DNA from: Thermogemmatispora carboxidivorans
GTDB taxonomy: Bacteria > Chloroflexota > Ktedonobacteria > Ktedonobacterales > Ktedonobacteraceae
Assembly: GCF_000702505.1 (NCBI RefSeq)
Contig: NZ_JNIM01000001.1
Coordinates: 3,658,001 to 3,722,000 of the forward strand
Reading direction: 5' to 3'
DNA: 64,000 nt
The stretch's first letter is position 1, and each line of letters opens with the position of its first letter. The translations under genes were made by a program, and so were the position numbers. The notes under the pieces are model-generated. The model was given only the letters and a program-made list of their open reading frames with translations. It did no database searches and was not told where the DNA came from. Positions 34,945 through 43,834 of this stretch are shown in pieces.

Positions 34945-36732
34945 TCAGAAGAAGAGGCTGATTTGATTGTAGACAGCGCGAATGTTTTGCGGTGTGCCAG
35001 CATATTCCTGGGCACCGGTGGCCGCGGCGATCGACTTGAGGGCCTCGACATCGGCATCGTCGCCATAGGCGATCGTGAAGACTTTGATACCCCTGCCGGC
35101 GTCTTCTCCTTCCGGCGTAATGCGCCGGAGCAGCTCATCTCGCGAGAGCTGACTGACGTTATCCTGCCCATCGGTCAGGACGACGATGGCTTTGATGTCA
35201 TCGGTGGCAAAACTATTGAGCGTCTGCACTTGCTCAGCAATGGTATCAAAGAGACGAGTACTGCCATCCGCTGCAATGGTGGCAATTTGTTGAAGGACCT
35301 GCTGACGCTTGGAGCCAACCAGCGAGAGCGGACTGATAACTCTGGCTTGATCGCTGAAGATCGTTAGCCCAAGCAGGTCATCGTCGCTCATGAGCCGCAC
35401 AAAGTCGCTGAGGCCCTGCCGCGCAGCGTCGATCTTGCTCATCCCGTTGAAGTCATCGTTCATGCTCCCCGAGGTATCCAGAATGAGCATGGCGGCCACA
35501 CGGCGTTTTTGGGCCTGCCAGGTGCTCTCAATAGCATTGACGACGTCTACCGAGGGAACCTGCAGGATGGTCCGCGGCTGCTTTGGGTCGACACCGTGGG
35601 CGCTGTCAATGGGAGCGCCAATTGCTACCGAGGCCACAGCAGGGCGGAAGCCGTAGCGCAGGGCTTTGGCTTGCTGTTGGGGCGCCAGGAGGAAGGCTCG
35701 AAGGATCTCAGCGGCGCTCTCTTTGGCCGGAGTCAGCCAGCTGCCGTGGAGAATGGCATAGGGGTGATCGCTGTAGAAGGTGCCCTCTTTGGGATAGATG
35801 GCTACAACGGGAAGGGGAAGATGGGGATAGCTATGGCCGTCATTGGCTTCGACCACCAGGTTTTCGTACATGACCGCTGCACTGAGAAAGCTGGGCCCTT
35901 TGTTGAACATTTCGTCGGCGAAGAAGCCGGTGCTGTCTCCGTAGTGAATGACTGCTTCTTCAATGTCTCCGATGAGGCTGCGGACGCGAGGATCGCTGAT
36001 ATCTGCCACGGTGAGCCCGCGCTGTTTGCCCAGAGCGGCGTAGCTCATGGCAATGATGGCGTCGAGGCCGGAGTTGGAGTAGGCTGGATGGGTGTGACCG
36101 AATTTGAAGCTGCCTGCTTCGGGATGCCCATAGGCGGCCCACCCCTGCGGATTGCTGCTCAGGCGCGCGATGTCGCTCCAGCCAATGGCACGCTGCGGCC
36201 AGCCAAGCGCTTGAGCCAGCGGTTTCCACATGGCAATGACGACAGGACTGCTGACCAGCGAGGGGGTGGCGCTGGCCCCCATGTCGATGAGAGTCTGTCC
36301 GCTCTTCTGCTGCCAGCGGGCATTGAGGAGGCTGAGCCAGACGCTGCCAGCCGGGCTCCAGACGTCGGGCCTGATACTGCCATTGAGAATCTGCTGCAGG
36401 GAGTCGCCGGAGCCAATGGGAATGGCGTTGACAGTGATGAGGCCATCACAGCCAGCGTAGTGGTGGTTGTTGAAGTCGGCAATGACGTCGCTCATCCAGG
36501 CTTCTTTCTCGGAGCCGTAGTAGAGGGTGAGGGTCACCGGGTCGCTCGAATGATGCTGACAGTTCACTGGATAGGGGGCCGGCGTGGGCGTCGGGGAAGC
36601 GGTGGCGCTCCAGGGCGCCTCACAGCTTACCAGGAACGTGAAGAGCATCAATAAAGCAGAAAAAGAGTAGAAGAGGTTGCTCCAGGGCGCTCTTCGTCTT
36701 CGTCGGCTGAGGGTCTCATTTGCTCTCAGCAT
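34945..36732 (-). CDS. Lipoprotein with fused substrate-binding and von Willebrand A domains
   Basis: The protein has 595 residues. An N-terminal basic stretch and hydrophobic helix end in the lipobox LVSC, with Cys37 as the likely lipid-modified residue. Residues ~65-400 form a periplasmic-binding-protein fold (LTLYYGSEKEAWMSDVIADFN, ILNGSIRPDVWSPAG, AYSNSGLDAI, DIEEAVIHYGDSTG, MYENLVVEAN, SDHPYAILHGSW, LRYGFRPAV), as in extracellular solute-binding proteins. Residues ~413-595 form a VWA domain with an intact MIDAS: DTSGS (419-423), Thr492 in GSTRLFD and Asp521 in LTDGQD. The binding domain is clearly paralogous to the C-terminal domain of the kinase encoded just upstream. No ABC permease is near. 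It probably acts outside the membrane as a ligand-dependent metal-binding adhesion or scaffold protein (inference). Confidence 0.82.
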   Translation of the reverse strand: MLRANETLSRRRRRAPWSNLFYSFSALLMLFTFLVSCEAPWSATASPTPTPAPYPVNCQHHSSDPVTLTLYYGSEKEAWMSDVIADFNNHHYAGCDGLITVNAIPIGSGDSLQQILNGSIRPDVWSPAGSVWLSLLNARWQQKSGQTLIDMGASATPSLVSSPVVIAMWKPLAQALGWPQRAIGWSDIARLSSNPQGWAAYGHPEAGSFKFGHTHPAYSNSGLDAIIAMSYAALGKQRGLTVADISDPRVRSLIGDIEEAVIHYGDSTGFFADEMFNKGPSFLSAAVMYENLVVEANDGHSYPHLPLPVVAIYPKEGTFYSDHPYAILHGSWLTPAKESAAEILRAFLLAPQQQAKALRYGFRPAVASVAIGAPIDSAHGVDPKQPRTILQVPSVDVVNAIESTWQAQKRRVAAMLILDTSGSMNDDFNGMSKIDAARQGLSDFVRLMSDDDLLGLTIFSDQARVISPLSLVGSKRQQVLQQIATIAADGSTRLFDTIAEQVQTLNSFATDDIKAIVVLTDGQDNVSQLSRDELLRRITPEGEDAGRGIKVFTIAYGDDADVEALKSIAAATGAQEYAGTPQNIRAVYNQISLFF

Positions 36733-36872
36733 TGTCTTCGCCTATCCTTTCCTGTCGAAAGCACGAGTATCGTGGTCGTGGCAGCATCAGGAATCGGAGG
36801 GATTTGGGGTCGCCTCTCTCGGAGGTGGCGCCTCCGCTGATGTGCTGGCTTCTCTTCCTCCTATCGGACCGG

Positions 36873-39293
36873 TTAACTGGTGGCGGTGGCGCTATTGCCG
36901 TAGGCGCTGAGCCACGCTTGAAGCAAGGCATCGGTTACAGGGCCGGCTGGTGGCTGCGCCTCGGGGCCAAGCTGCGCCGGTATCTTGAGACTGCTCGCCA
37001 GGCTGGGAAAAGGGTTGCCTGCCAGGCGGTCGTAGATGGTGACCGCGGCGTTGGTGGGCCGGAAGCCGCTTTTGAGGGCTGCGCGCTGCTGCTCCTCGCC
37101 GAGGAGGAAGTCGCGAAAGAGGCGCGCCGCTTCTTGCTGCTCACTGGTGACCCACTCGGCGTCAAGGATGGCAAAGGGATGATCGCTCAGCAGGTTCAGG
37201 CTGGGATAGAAGGGGAGGAGAGCCATGCCCTGGCGCTGACGGGCTTCCGCCTGATAGGTCAGCACGAGGTTTTCGTAGGTGAAGGCCAGATCATAGGAAG
37301 AAGGCCCTTTGAGAATGACTTCACGCTCTAGATAGGTACCGCTGCTGCGCCCGAATTGGGTGACGGCTCCCTCAATATCGTTGAGGTAGCGCAGAAAACC
37401 CTTGTCACGTACCTGGTCGCTGGTAAGACCTCGCTGTTGATGGAAGTAGGCATAGGCCAGCAGGGTAATGCTCAGCAGGCCGCTATTCGACTGATCGGGA
37501 CGAGTCTGGGCCAGCTTGATCTGACCCCAGTCGCCCGGCCCTCCCAGGTCCTGCCAGCCGTTTTTGAGGAGAATGGCGCTGTGAATGGCCTCCCAGTCGA
37601 TGGCGTGGTAACGCTGAAGCAGGAGGCGCGCACGCTCTTCCCAGACAGCAAAGACCAGGGGGCTGAAGACGAGCGAGCGTGGTGATAGGTCTGCTGAGGA
37701 GGCCACGATCTCTTTGCCGCCGTGTGCAGCTTTCCAGGCATCATTGAGCTGGTTGAGTTCTAGTGTGCTGGCCGGACTCCAGACGATGGGCCGCAGCTGG
37801 CCATTGAGAATGCGGTCGCGGGCATCGAGCGAGCCACGCTCTTCGGCTTGCGGCAGGGTGATGCGTTTGCCGCCCAGGGTCACGCCTCGCTGGTTAAAGG
37901 CTGCGACGGCGGCGCTGATCCAGCTTTCTTTTTCGGTGCTGTAGACAAAGCTGAGGGCAATCTGCCCGGCCACTCCTGTCGTTCCTCCGCTACGCTGACG
38001 CGAGAAGAAGAAAGGGAGGCTGAGCAGGCCAGCACCCGCGACAAGGCTCACTGCGCCTGCGGTGAGTAGCAAGCGACGTGAGATGCGTCTCCCTCTTTGA
38101 ATGGCAGGCTGCGCCTGGGGTCCCTGGCCCGGCGTTACGGGTAACGGTGTTAGTGGCGTCGGTGGACTGCCGGCGGGCAGCGGGGTCACTGGCAGAGCGT
38201 TCACCGGTGGCGAGGTCACCGGCGAGGCTGTTCGGCCAGCCGCGGCAACATTGGGCAGGCCAGGAGGGGAGCCTCTCAAGGCGCCAGAGGAGCTGAAGCC
38301 GGCAGCCAGGATTGCCATGTACATGGCAGCGGCAGTTTGATAGCGCTGCGCTGGATCTTCAGCCATCGCTGTCAGGATGATCTCCTCGCTGGCGGCAGAG
38401 ATTCCCGGGTTCAAGGTGCGTGGAGTCTGAAAGAGGCCAGGATTGAGGCGCCTGGTCGGGGCGTCAAGGGGGAGCTCACCGGTGAGGAGCTCGTAGAGCG
38501 TGGCCCCCAGGGCGTAGATGTCCGAACGCGCATCACTTTGACCGCGCCCGTACTGCTCTAGCGGGACATAGCCCTGAGAGCCAAGCAGGGTGGTGTCGCG
38601 TGTGACCTGGCTCTTAAAGATGCGGGCGATGCCGAAATCGATAAGCTTGAGCTGACCATCTGGGGTCAGCATGACGTTGGCCGGCTTCATGTCACGGAAG
38701 ATGATCGCCTGGGGGCGGGTGTGGAGGTAGTGCAGGACAGCACCTAGCTCCAGACCCCAGCCCATGACGGTCGCTTCGTCGAGCGGTCCGCCGTGTTCTT
38801 CCAGGATCTTCGCCAGCGTTTTGCCTTCGATGAATTCCATGACAAGGTAGGCTTTGCCCGCTTCTTCGAAGAAGTCGCTGACGTTGGGCAGGTTGGGATG
38901 CTGGAGCTGAACCAGGAGATCTGCCTCTTGGCGAAAGTCGGCCAGGGCACGCGCTTTCTCGCCAGGGGTGAGCAGGGCGTCGCCCATCTCTTTGATGGCG
39001 ACCTGCCGGCGAGCCGAGAAGCGCAAGTCCAGGGCTTTGTAGACGGCTCCAAAGCCCCCTTTGCCAACAAGGTCGACGATGCGGTAGCGTCCACTGAGCA
39101 GGGTGCCAGGACTCAGGGCCCCAGTGATCCGTCGACCTCCTCCGGTGACCGCTGGCGAGGTGGCTACGGCAGCATAGACGCCGGTTGGCGGTCCGGCCAG
39201 CGTGTAACCACAGTTGCTACAGAATTGTTCACCGGGCGCGTTCGGGGTACCACAATGGCCACAGGTGTGGAATCCTCCAGTATGACTCTGCAA
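36873..39293 (-). CDS. Transmembrane Ser/Thr kinase with zinc ribbon and extracellular substrate-binding domain
   Basis: The 806-residue protein starts at TTG 39293, the first possible start after an in-frame TGA, with GAGGAA ten bases before. In order, it has a zinc ribbon (Cys11, Cys14, Cys25, Cys28) and a PknB-type kinase (about 68-330) with GKGGFGAVY (78-86), VAIK (Lys101), IIFRDMKPANVML (Asp201, Lys203, Asn206), DFG (219-221) and SDIYALGATLYELLTG. A Pro/Thr-rich linker (340-400), one transmembrane helix (about 407-430) and an extracellular solute-binding-protein fold (about 445-790) follow. The HRD motif is FRD, so the catalytic Asp is kept. The outer domain shares ILNG..RP.VWSPA, SNSGL, DIE.AV, KGPS, YENLV and SDHP.AIL with the downstream VWA lipoprotein, 140 bp away. 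It is likely a receptor kinase that senses a small ligand. Confidence 0.88.
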   Translation of the reverse strand: MQSHTGGFHTCGHCGTPNAPGEQFCSNCGYTLAGPPTGVYAAVATSPAVTGGGRRITGALSPGTLLSGRYRIVDLVGKGGFGAVYKALDLRFSARRQVAIKEMGDALLTPGEKARALADFRQEADLLVQLQHPNLPNVSDFFEEAGKAYLVMEFIEGKTLAKILEEHGGPLDEATVMGWGLELGAVLHYLHTRPQAIIFRDMKPANVMLTPDGQLKLIDFGIARIFKSQVTRDTTLLGSQGYVPLEQYGRGQSDARSDIYALGATLYELLTGELPLDAPTRRLNPGLFQTPRTLNPGISAASEEIILTAMAEDPAQRYQTAAAMYMAILAAGFSSSGALRGSPPGLPNVAAAGRTASPVTSPPVNALPVTPLPAGSPPTPLTPLPVTPGQGPQAQPAIQRGRRISRRLLLTAGAVSLVAGAGLLSLPFFFSRQRSGGTTGVAGQIALSFVYSTEKESWISAAVAAFNQRGVTLGGKRITLPQAEERGSLDARDRILNGQLRPIVWSPASTLELNQLNDAWKAAHGGKEIVASSADLSPRSLVFSPLVFAVWEERARLLLQRYHAIDWEAIHSAILLKNGWQDLGGPGDWGQIKLAQTRPDQSNSGLLSITLLAYAYFHQQRGLTSDQVRDKGFLRYLNDIEGAVTQFGRSSGTYLEREVILKGPSSYDLAFTYENLVLTYQAEARQRQGMALLPFYPSLNLLSDHPFAILDAEWVTSEQQEAARLFRDFLLGEEQQRAALKSGFRPTNAAVTIYDRLAGNPFPSLASSLKIPAQLGPEAQPPAGPVTDALLQAWLSAYGNSATATS

Positions 39294-39489
39294 GGTTGCT
39301 CACTTCCTCGTGAATAGCACGTACAAGCACGTATGGCTCTCGGCCTTTGATCGGTCGTGATGAGTCGCGCACTCGTGATGCTCATGTTCTACTTATCCAA
39401 TTGCCACGCTGCGAGTATGTCGCCAGAGCTTTATCTCTGCTTTACGGCTCTGTTATGGGAATGTAAAGGCTCAATTAACAAATAGGGAT

Positions 39490-40346
39490 ATGCTGACCTG
39501 GCTCTGTGCCGGGGTGGAACTGATCGGCGAGTGTGAGGAGGAGCCTCGCCTCTCTGGTGAGATGCAGAGTCTGCAGCTGGGCGCCGATGAGCTGTGTCGT
39601 GTTCGGGTCGACGGGCGCCCGCGCCTCTTCCATATCGAGTTTCAAGCGCGAGGCGATGCGCAGATGGCTAACCGCCTGCTGGAGTGTAATAGAGTTGCAC
39701 GGCGCCTATACCAGCAAGAGGTCTTTTCGTGGGTGATCTACTTGCATGAGGGGGCAAGATGCCGCCACCGCCTTTGCGCTGGCCCGGCTTGCATAAGGGC
39801 GAGGCCGATACGCTCTCGTTCTCTTATCGCGTGGTGAAGCTGTGGGAGGTGGCAGCGGAGGATCTGCTGTGTCTCGATCCGCCAGGCATCTGGCCACTGG
39901 CACCGCTCTGCCGCGGGGGCCGACGCTATGAGATTGTGGAGCGCGTGATTACAGGCCTGGAGCAGGCCCAAAGGCGTCAGCGTATCTCAGAGCAGCAGCT
40001 ACGCGATCTTCTTGCTCATGCTAAGACGCTTGCCAGTTTGACATTTCAAGGTCACGTGGATTCCAGTCGCGTTCACAGGAGATTCGAGATGCTTCGCGAA
40101 ATCTATCGGGAATCGCCAGCCGTTCAGGAGTGGCTCGCCGAAGGCCGTGCTGAGGGCCGTCTCCTCACAGAGCAGGAGCTTGTGCTTTCCCTGCTGGCCC
40201 GCCGCTTTCCCGCTCTCGTCCCCGAGCTGGAGCCGCATATCCGCGCGCTGCAGGACCCCGACCACCTGCGTGCCCTCTTGCTCGCTTTCTGCGATACCTT
40301 CGATCCCGAAGCGGCGCGCACGCTCTTTCTCACAACAGACCTCTGA
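39490..40346 (+). pseudogene. Rpn/PD-(D/E)XK nuclease-like gene broken by a one-base deletion
   Basis: Two overlapping frames are halves of one protein. The first (39490 to about 39754) ends RVDGRPRLFHIEFQARGDAQMANRLLECN and VFSWVIYLHEG, with the nuclease-type Glu-x-Gln. The second continues MPPPPLRWPG, SYRVVKLWEV and a helical C-terminus (EWLAEGRAEGRLLTEQELVLSLLARRFP). Adding one G to the run of five G at 39750-39754 joins them into 285 residues without any stop. The intact family (Rpn/YhgA/DUF4351-like recombination-promoting nucleases, many near mobile elements) reads straight through this region. It is either a recent loss-of-function mutation or a sequence error. No transposon ends are seen. 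Confidence 0.78.
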
Positions 40347-40391
40347 CATGCCGGCAAGCGCCTGGCTACGGGTCAGCCAGCCAGCCAGCCT

Positions 40392-40444
40392 GAGAGCAAG
40401 CGGGACGCTCCTTTACTTGCACCTTATCCGCTTGCTCTCCTTTT
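40392..40444. terminator. Convergent terminator between the Rpn-like gene and hsdM
   Basis: GAGAGCAAGCGG (40392-40403) and CCGCTTGCTCTC (40428-40439) form a perfect 12-bp stem with a 24-base loop, followed by CTTTT. It lies directly before the hsdM stop at 40445. Confidence 0.65.
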
Positions 40445-42010
40445 CTAGCCGTCCGCCAGTATCGTGATTTCGCTCTCTTCAGCAGTGAGGCCTTCTTCTG
40501 TTTTCCTCTTGCCATTGCCGTTACCGTTGCCGTTGCCGTTGAGGTCCTCGATCATGGCGTTCAGCTGCTCTAAGGCTGCCTGCAGGTCTTCGACAATATC
40601 GCCAATGATCTCGTCTGGCGCTGGCAGATCGCTGGCATCTTCCAGACTGCGATCGCGCAGCCAGACGATGTCAAGGTTCACTTTGTCGCGCTTGATCAGC
40701 TCTTCATAGCTGAAGGGGCGGAAGCGCTCGGTCTCTTCGCGCTCATGGCGCTTCCCAGGCTTATAGCAGGCGACAAAGTCGTCGAGGTGGGCCCGCGTCA
40801 GCGGCCTGGAGCGCAGGGTGAAATGCTGGTTAGTGCGCAGGTCGTAAATCCAGAGCTGCTCGGTCCAGGGCCGGGCGCTGGCCGGCTTGCGCTCAAAAAA
40901 GAGGACGTTGGCTTTGACTCCCTGGGCGTAGAAGATGCCGGTCGGCAGGCGCAGCAGGGTATGGACGTCGCAGGTGTCGAGCAGGTCACGGCGGATGATC
41001 TCGCCGGCGCCGCCCTCGAAGAGGACGTTGTCGGGCACGACAATGGCAGCCTGGCCGTGGGCCTTGAGCAGGGATTTGACGTGCTGGAGAAAGTTCAGTT
41101 GCTTGTTGCTGGTGCTGGCGATGAAGTCGTCGCGCACGATGACGCTGGCTTCGCGCTCTTCACGCCCTTTTTCGTTGATGTAGGTGATGCTGCTTTTGCG
41201 CCCAAAAGGGGGATTGGTGAGCACGAGGTCGAAATAGTCGCCGGGATGACTGCGCAGGCTGTCAGCGACCCGAATGGGAGAGTGCTCACTTTCGTCGTCG
41301 CCGATGCCGTGCAGGAAGAGGTTCATGACGCAGAGGCGGGCGGCAGCATCGACGATCTCCCAGCCGTGCAGGGCCTCGTGTTTGAGAAAGCGCCTCTGGT
41401 CCCGGTTCATCTGCTGGCTGTAGTGCTTGACGATGTAGTCGTGGGCAGCCAGGAGAAAGCCGCCGGTGCCGCAGGCGGGATCGCAGATGCGTTGGCCTGG
41501 TTTGGGTTGCATGACGTCGACGATGGCGCTGATGAGGGGGCGCGGGGTGAAATATTGGCCGGCGCCGCCTTTGATGTCTTCGGCGTTCTTCTGGAGCAGG
41601 CCCTCGTAGGCGTCGCCTTTGACGTCGGCACTGAGGGAGGTCCATTGTTCGCGGTCGATGAGGTCGACGATGAGGCGCCGGAGTTTGGCCGGGTCTTGAA
41701 TCTTGTTCTGGGCCTTGCGGAAGATGATGCCTAGCATGCCGTTGCGCTGTCCTAGCTCGCTGAGGATGCGGCGATAATGGGCTTCCAGAGCTTCGCCGTC
41801 GAGCTTGAGCAGGCTGGCCCAGCTCAGTTCTTCCGGGATGCGCGCCGGTTGGTTGTAGGGCGGTTGGGTGCGCTCATGGGCCATTTTGAGGAAGAGCAGA
41901 TAGGTGAGTTGTTCGAGATAGTCACCGTAGGACAGGCCTTCATCGCGCAGGATGTTGCAGTAGTTCCAGAGTCGCTGGACGATGTATTGTGCGTTGTGCG
42001 TGTCGCTCAT
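40445..42010 (-). CDS. hsdM: Type I restriction-modification DNA methyltransferase subunit HsdM
   Basis: The 521-residue N6-adenine methyltransferase has an N-terminal helical domain (about 1-150, IVQRLWNYCNILRDEGLSYGDYLEQLTYLLFLKMA). The SAM motif I is DPACGTGGFLLAA after GAGQYFTPRPLISAIVDVM, and the catalytic motif IV is LTNPPFG. It transfers methyl to adenine in the sequence read by HsdS and is needed both for protection and for restriction. The C-terminus carries a Gly-Asn repeat (NGNGNGNGK) and an acidic end. It is last in the order hsdR-hsdS-hsdM on the minus strand, 111 bp after hsdS. Confidence 0.95.
   Translation of the reverse strand: MSDTHNAQYIVQRLWNYCNILRDEGLSYGDYLEQLTYLLFLKMAHERTQPPYNQPARIPEELSWASLLKLDGEALEAHYRRILSELGQRNGMLGIIFRKAQNKIQDPAKLRRLIVDLIDREQWTSLSADVKGDAYEGLLQKNAEDIKGGAGQYFTPRPLISAIVDVMQPKPGQRICDPACGTGGFLLAAHDYIVKHYSQQMNRDQRRFLKHEALHGWEIVDAAARLCVMNLFLHGIGDDESEHSPIRVADSLRSHPGDYFDLVLTNPPFGRKSSITYINEKGREEREASVIVRDDFIASTSNKQLNFLQHVKSLLKAHGQAAIVVPDNVLFEGGAGEIIRRDLLDTCDVHTLLRLPTGIFYAQGVKANVLFFERKPASARPWTEQLWIYDLRTNQHFTLRSRPLTRAHLDDFVACYKPGKRHEREETERFRPFSYEELIKRDKVNLDIVWLRDRSLEDASDLPAPDEIIGDIVEDLQAALEQLNAMIEDLNGNGNGNGNGKRKTEEGLTAEESEITILADG
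40511..40540 (-). repeat. 6-bp tandem repeat in hsdM (Asn-Gly run)
   Basis: Five 6-base units (gccgtt with two single-base variants) encode the Asn-Gly run near the HsdM C-terminus. Changes of copy number stay in frame. Confidence 0.8.
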
Positions 42011-42121
42011 TGTGTTTACGTGCTCTCTTTTTGTGTTGGTGCTGAGCTAGAAAATCGCTTGAGTCGGACGGTCCGATCGATCAGTGTGGTGGCAGGCCGG
42101 ACGGCGGCAGCGCCGAGCTGG

Positions 42122-43834
42122 CTAGGTCTGGCTCCGGCCTTCGCCGCCGCCGGTGTCGCTTTCGGCTTCCCAGAGGCTGGGCCGCGCGAGCTGCTGGGGG
42201 TCGAGCGGCTCTGGAGGCTGGGGGTTGGAGCCGACCACTCCACCAGGACCACTGCCGGACAGGGATGGGTCGCCCGGCCCGGCTCCCATGCCGCTGCGGC
42301 GCTGCCCAGGGCGCCGACCCTCTTTCTCACGCTGGCGCCGGGCGCGCTCGGCCTGAATGCGCTCCAGAAGCTGGCTGGCCGGCTCGTCGCGCGGGTCCTG
42401 GGGGACGAGCTGGCCGCTGAAGGCGCGCTTGAGGATGCTCTGACGCAGGCGCTCGGCGCGCTTGAGGCTACGCTCGATGGTTTCCTCCGCCTGCTGGATG
42501 ATGGTGAGCCGCCTCTCTACTTCGGCGACAATCTGCCGCTGCTCTTCAAGAGGGGGCAGGGGAAAGGACAAGGCTTCTAACTTTGAACCACTGACATTTG
42601 CCTGACCGACCTGTTGAGAGACAACACTAGCAACCCATTTTCTCCCGTAGATTGAATTCAAAAAATAGCATAAATACTCGGAAATTTGCTTTTCAATAGT
42701 TCGAATGCATATTAGATAGGAAGCATAAGAGCATTTCTTGAAATTTCCATGATAGACAGCGGATTTCCCTACAAGTTCCGCACTATTAGTGCGGTTAAAC
42801 AATAAGTCCCCAGTTTCTAGCAATAAGTCAGGAAACTCGGGATGATCGTCAGGTAAATACTTCAAATCACTGAAGTCGAGACGGCCATCTTGAATATTAC
42901 CCATCCTTAATACAGGGACACCTACTAACTCCCTTGAGGCTTTAGCAGAAGTTCCGTATCTTACTAGACACGACACCTGCTCCACGGTGGCCCAGCACCA
43001 GCCGGGGGGCAGTGGCGGTAGTGTGCTGGTATCCGGGCCAGCCGGCTCGCGATAGGCCTGCTTCCAACGATCGTCGCGCGGCTCCTGGCCGCGGGCGCGC
43101 ATCTTCTCCAACTGCTCGGCCTCCCAGCGCGCGCGCCGCTCGGCCAGAATGCGCCTGAGCAGGGCCTGCCCGTCTTCGCTCACCGGATGGCTCGCCCGCC
43201 AGCCCTCGGTCAGCTTCCCCTCGACCGCATCGCGCAGCAGGGCCGCCCGCGCATTCTTCAGCTTGATGCGATCCCGGCGCAGCGTCTCAACCACCGCATC
43301 CAGCCGCGTCAGATGCCGCTCAATGGCCGCCACTATGCGCCGCTGCTCGGCAAGAGGAGGAAGAGGGACAAGTAATTCTTTCAACGTTGATTTAGAAATT
43401 TCTTTAAAGGTAGTGCCCTTCGCTAATTGATTGAGGTGATCCTTCTCCGAAAGCAACCACCAGGCAATGTACTTAGCTTCAATATTCTGATGAATAGCGA
43501 AAGAAGCAAAACCTTGATTGGTAGTCAAGCGGACTCCAGCTATTGCCACATGACCGATGCTTGCTCTTGATGTCAATAGAACGCTTCCCTCGGGTATCCA
43601 GCGGACTCCACTAGAATTAAAGCCCTTTGCCGTTAGTTTTTCTTTAGAATCAAAAATAATACTAACCGTTCCCTTTGGAATCTCTGTAGGAGTCAACCAG
43701 ACAATATCACCACCAAAATTCTGCGGGTCATCTCTCGACGGTGTGCTCCCACCTATAACATCGGCCAAAAGCCCTAGAGGAATCCATGCCCACCCTGGGG
43801 GCAGGGTCTGATCGTGGGCATTAGCGGCGCTCAT
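42122..43834 (-). CDS. hsdS: Type I restriction-modification specificity subunit HsdS
   Basis: The 570-residue subunit has two target-recognition domains. TRD1 (about 12-165) begins LPPGWAWIPLGLLADVIGG, and TRD2 (about 285-430) begins LPPGWCWATVEQVSCLV. Each is followed by a conserved helical spacer (PLPPLAEQRRIVAAIERHLTRLD; PLPPLEEQRQIVAEVERRL). The two halves read the two parts of a split DNA target. The DNA coding for both TRDs (about 42590-42970 and 43370-43790) is much richer in A+T than the rest of the gene, as expected for imported or shuffled recognition domains. A ~70-residue Gly/Pro/Arg-rich tail after the last helix is unusual. It overlaps hsdR by ATGA (43831-43834). Confidence 0.94.
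   Translation of the reverse strand: MSAANAHDQTLPPGWAWIPLGLLADVIGGSTPSRDDPQNFGGDIVWLTPTEIPKGTVSIIFDSKEKLTAKGFNSSGVRWIPEGSVLLTSRASIGHVAIAGVRLTTNQGFASFAIHQNIEAKYIAWWLLSEKDHLNQLAKGTTFKEISKSTLKELLVPLPPLAEQRRIVAAIERHLTRLDAVVETLRRDRIKLKNARAALLRDAVEGKLTEGWRASHPVSEDGQALLRRILAERRARWEAEQLEKMRARGQEPRDDRWKQAYREPAGPDTSTLPPLPPGWCWATVEQVSCLVRYGTSAKASRELVGVPVLRMGNIQDGRLDFSDLKYLPDDHPEFPDLLLETGDLLFNRTNSAELVGKSAVYHGNFKKCSYASYLICIRTIEKQISEYLCYFLNSIYGRKWVASVVSQQVGQANVSGSKLEALSFPLPPLEEQRQIVAEVERRLTIIQQAEETIERSLKRAERLRQSILKRAFSGQLVPQDPRDEPASQLLERIQAERARRQREKEGRRPGQRRSGMGAGPGDPSLSGSGPGGVVGSNPQPPEPLDPQQLARPSLWEAESDTGGGEGRSQT

Noticed and set aside
35509..36654. 381-codon plus-strand frame
   Set aside because: It is antisense to the binding-VWA lipoprotein gene, which has clear motifs and a lipobox. 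The antisense product has none.
40745..41734. 329-codon plus-strand frame
   Set aside because: It is antisense to hsdM. Its sequence mirrors the methylase codons.
42016..42330. 104-codon minus-strand frame between hsdS and hsdM
   Set aside because: It overlaps the hsdS 3' end in another frame and is Ser/Pro/Ala-rich. It is probably a shadow.
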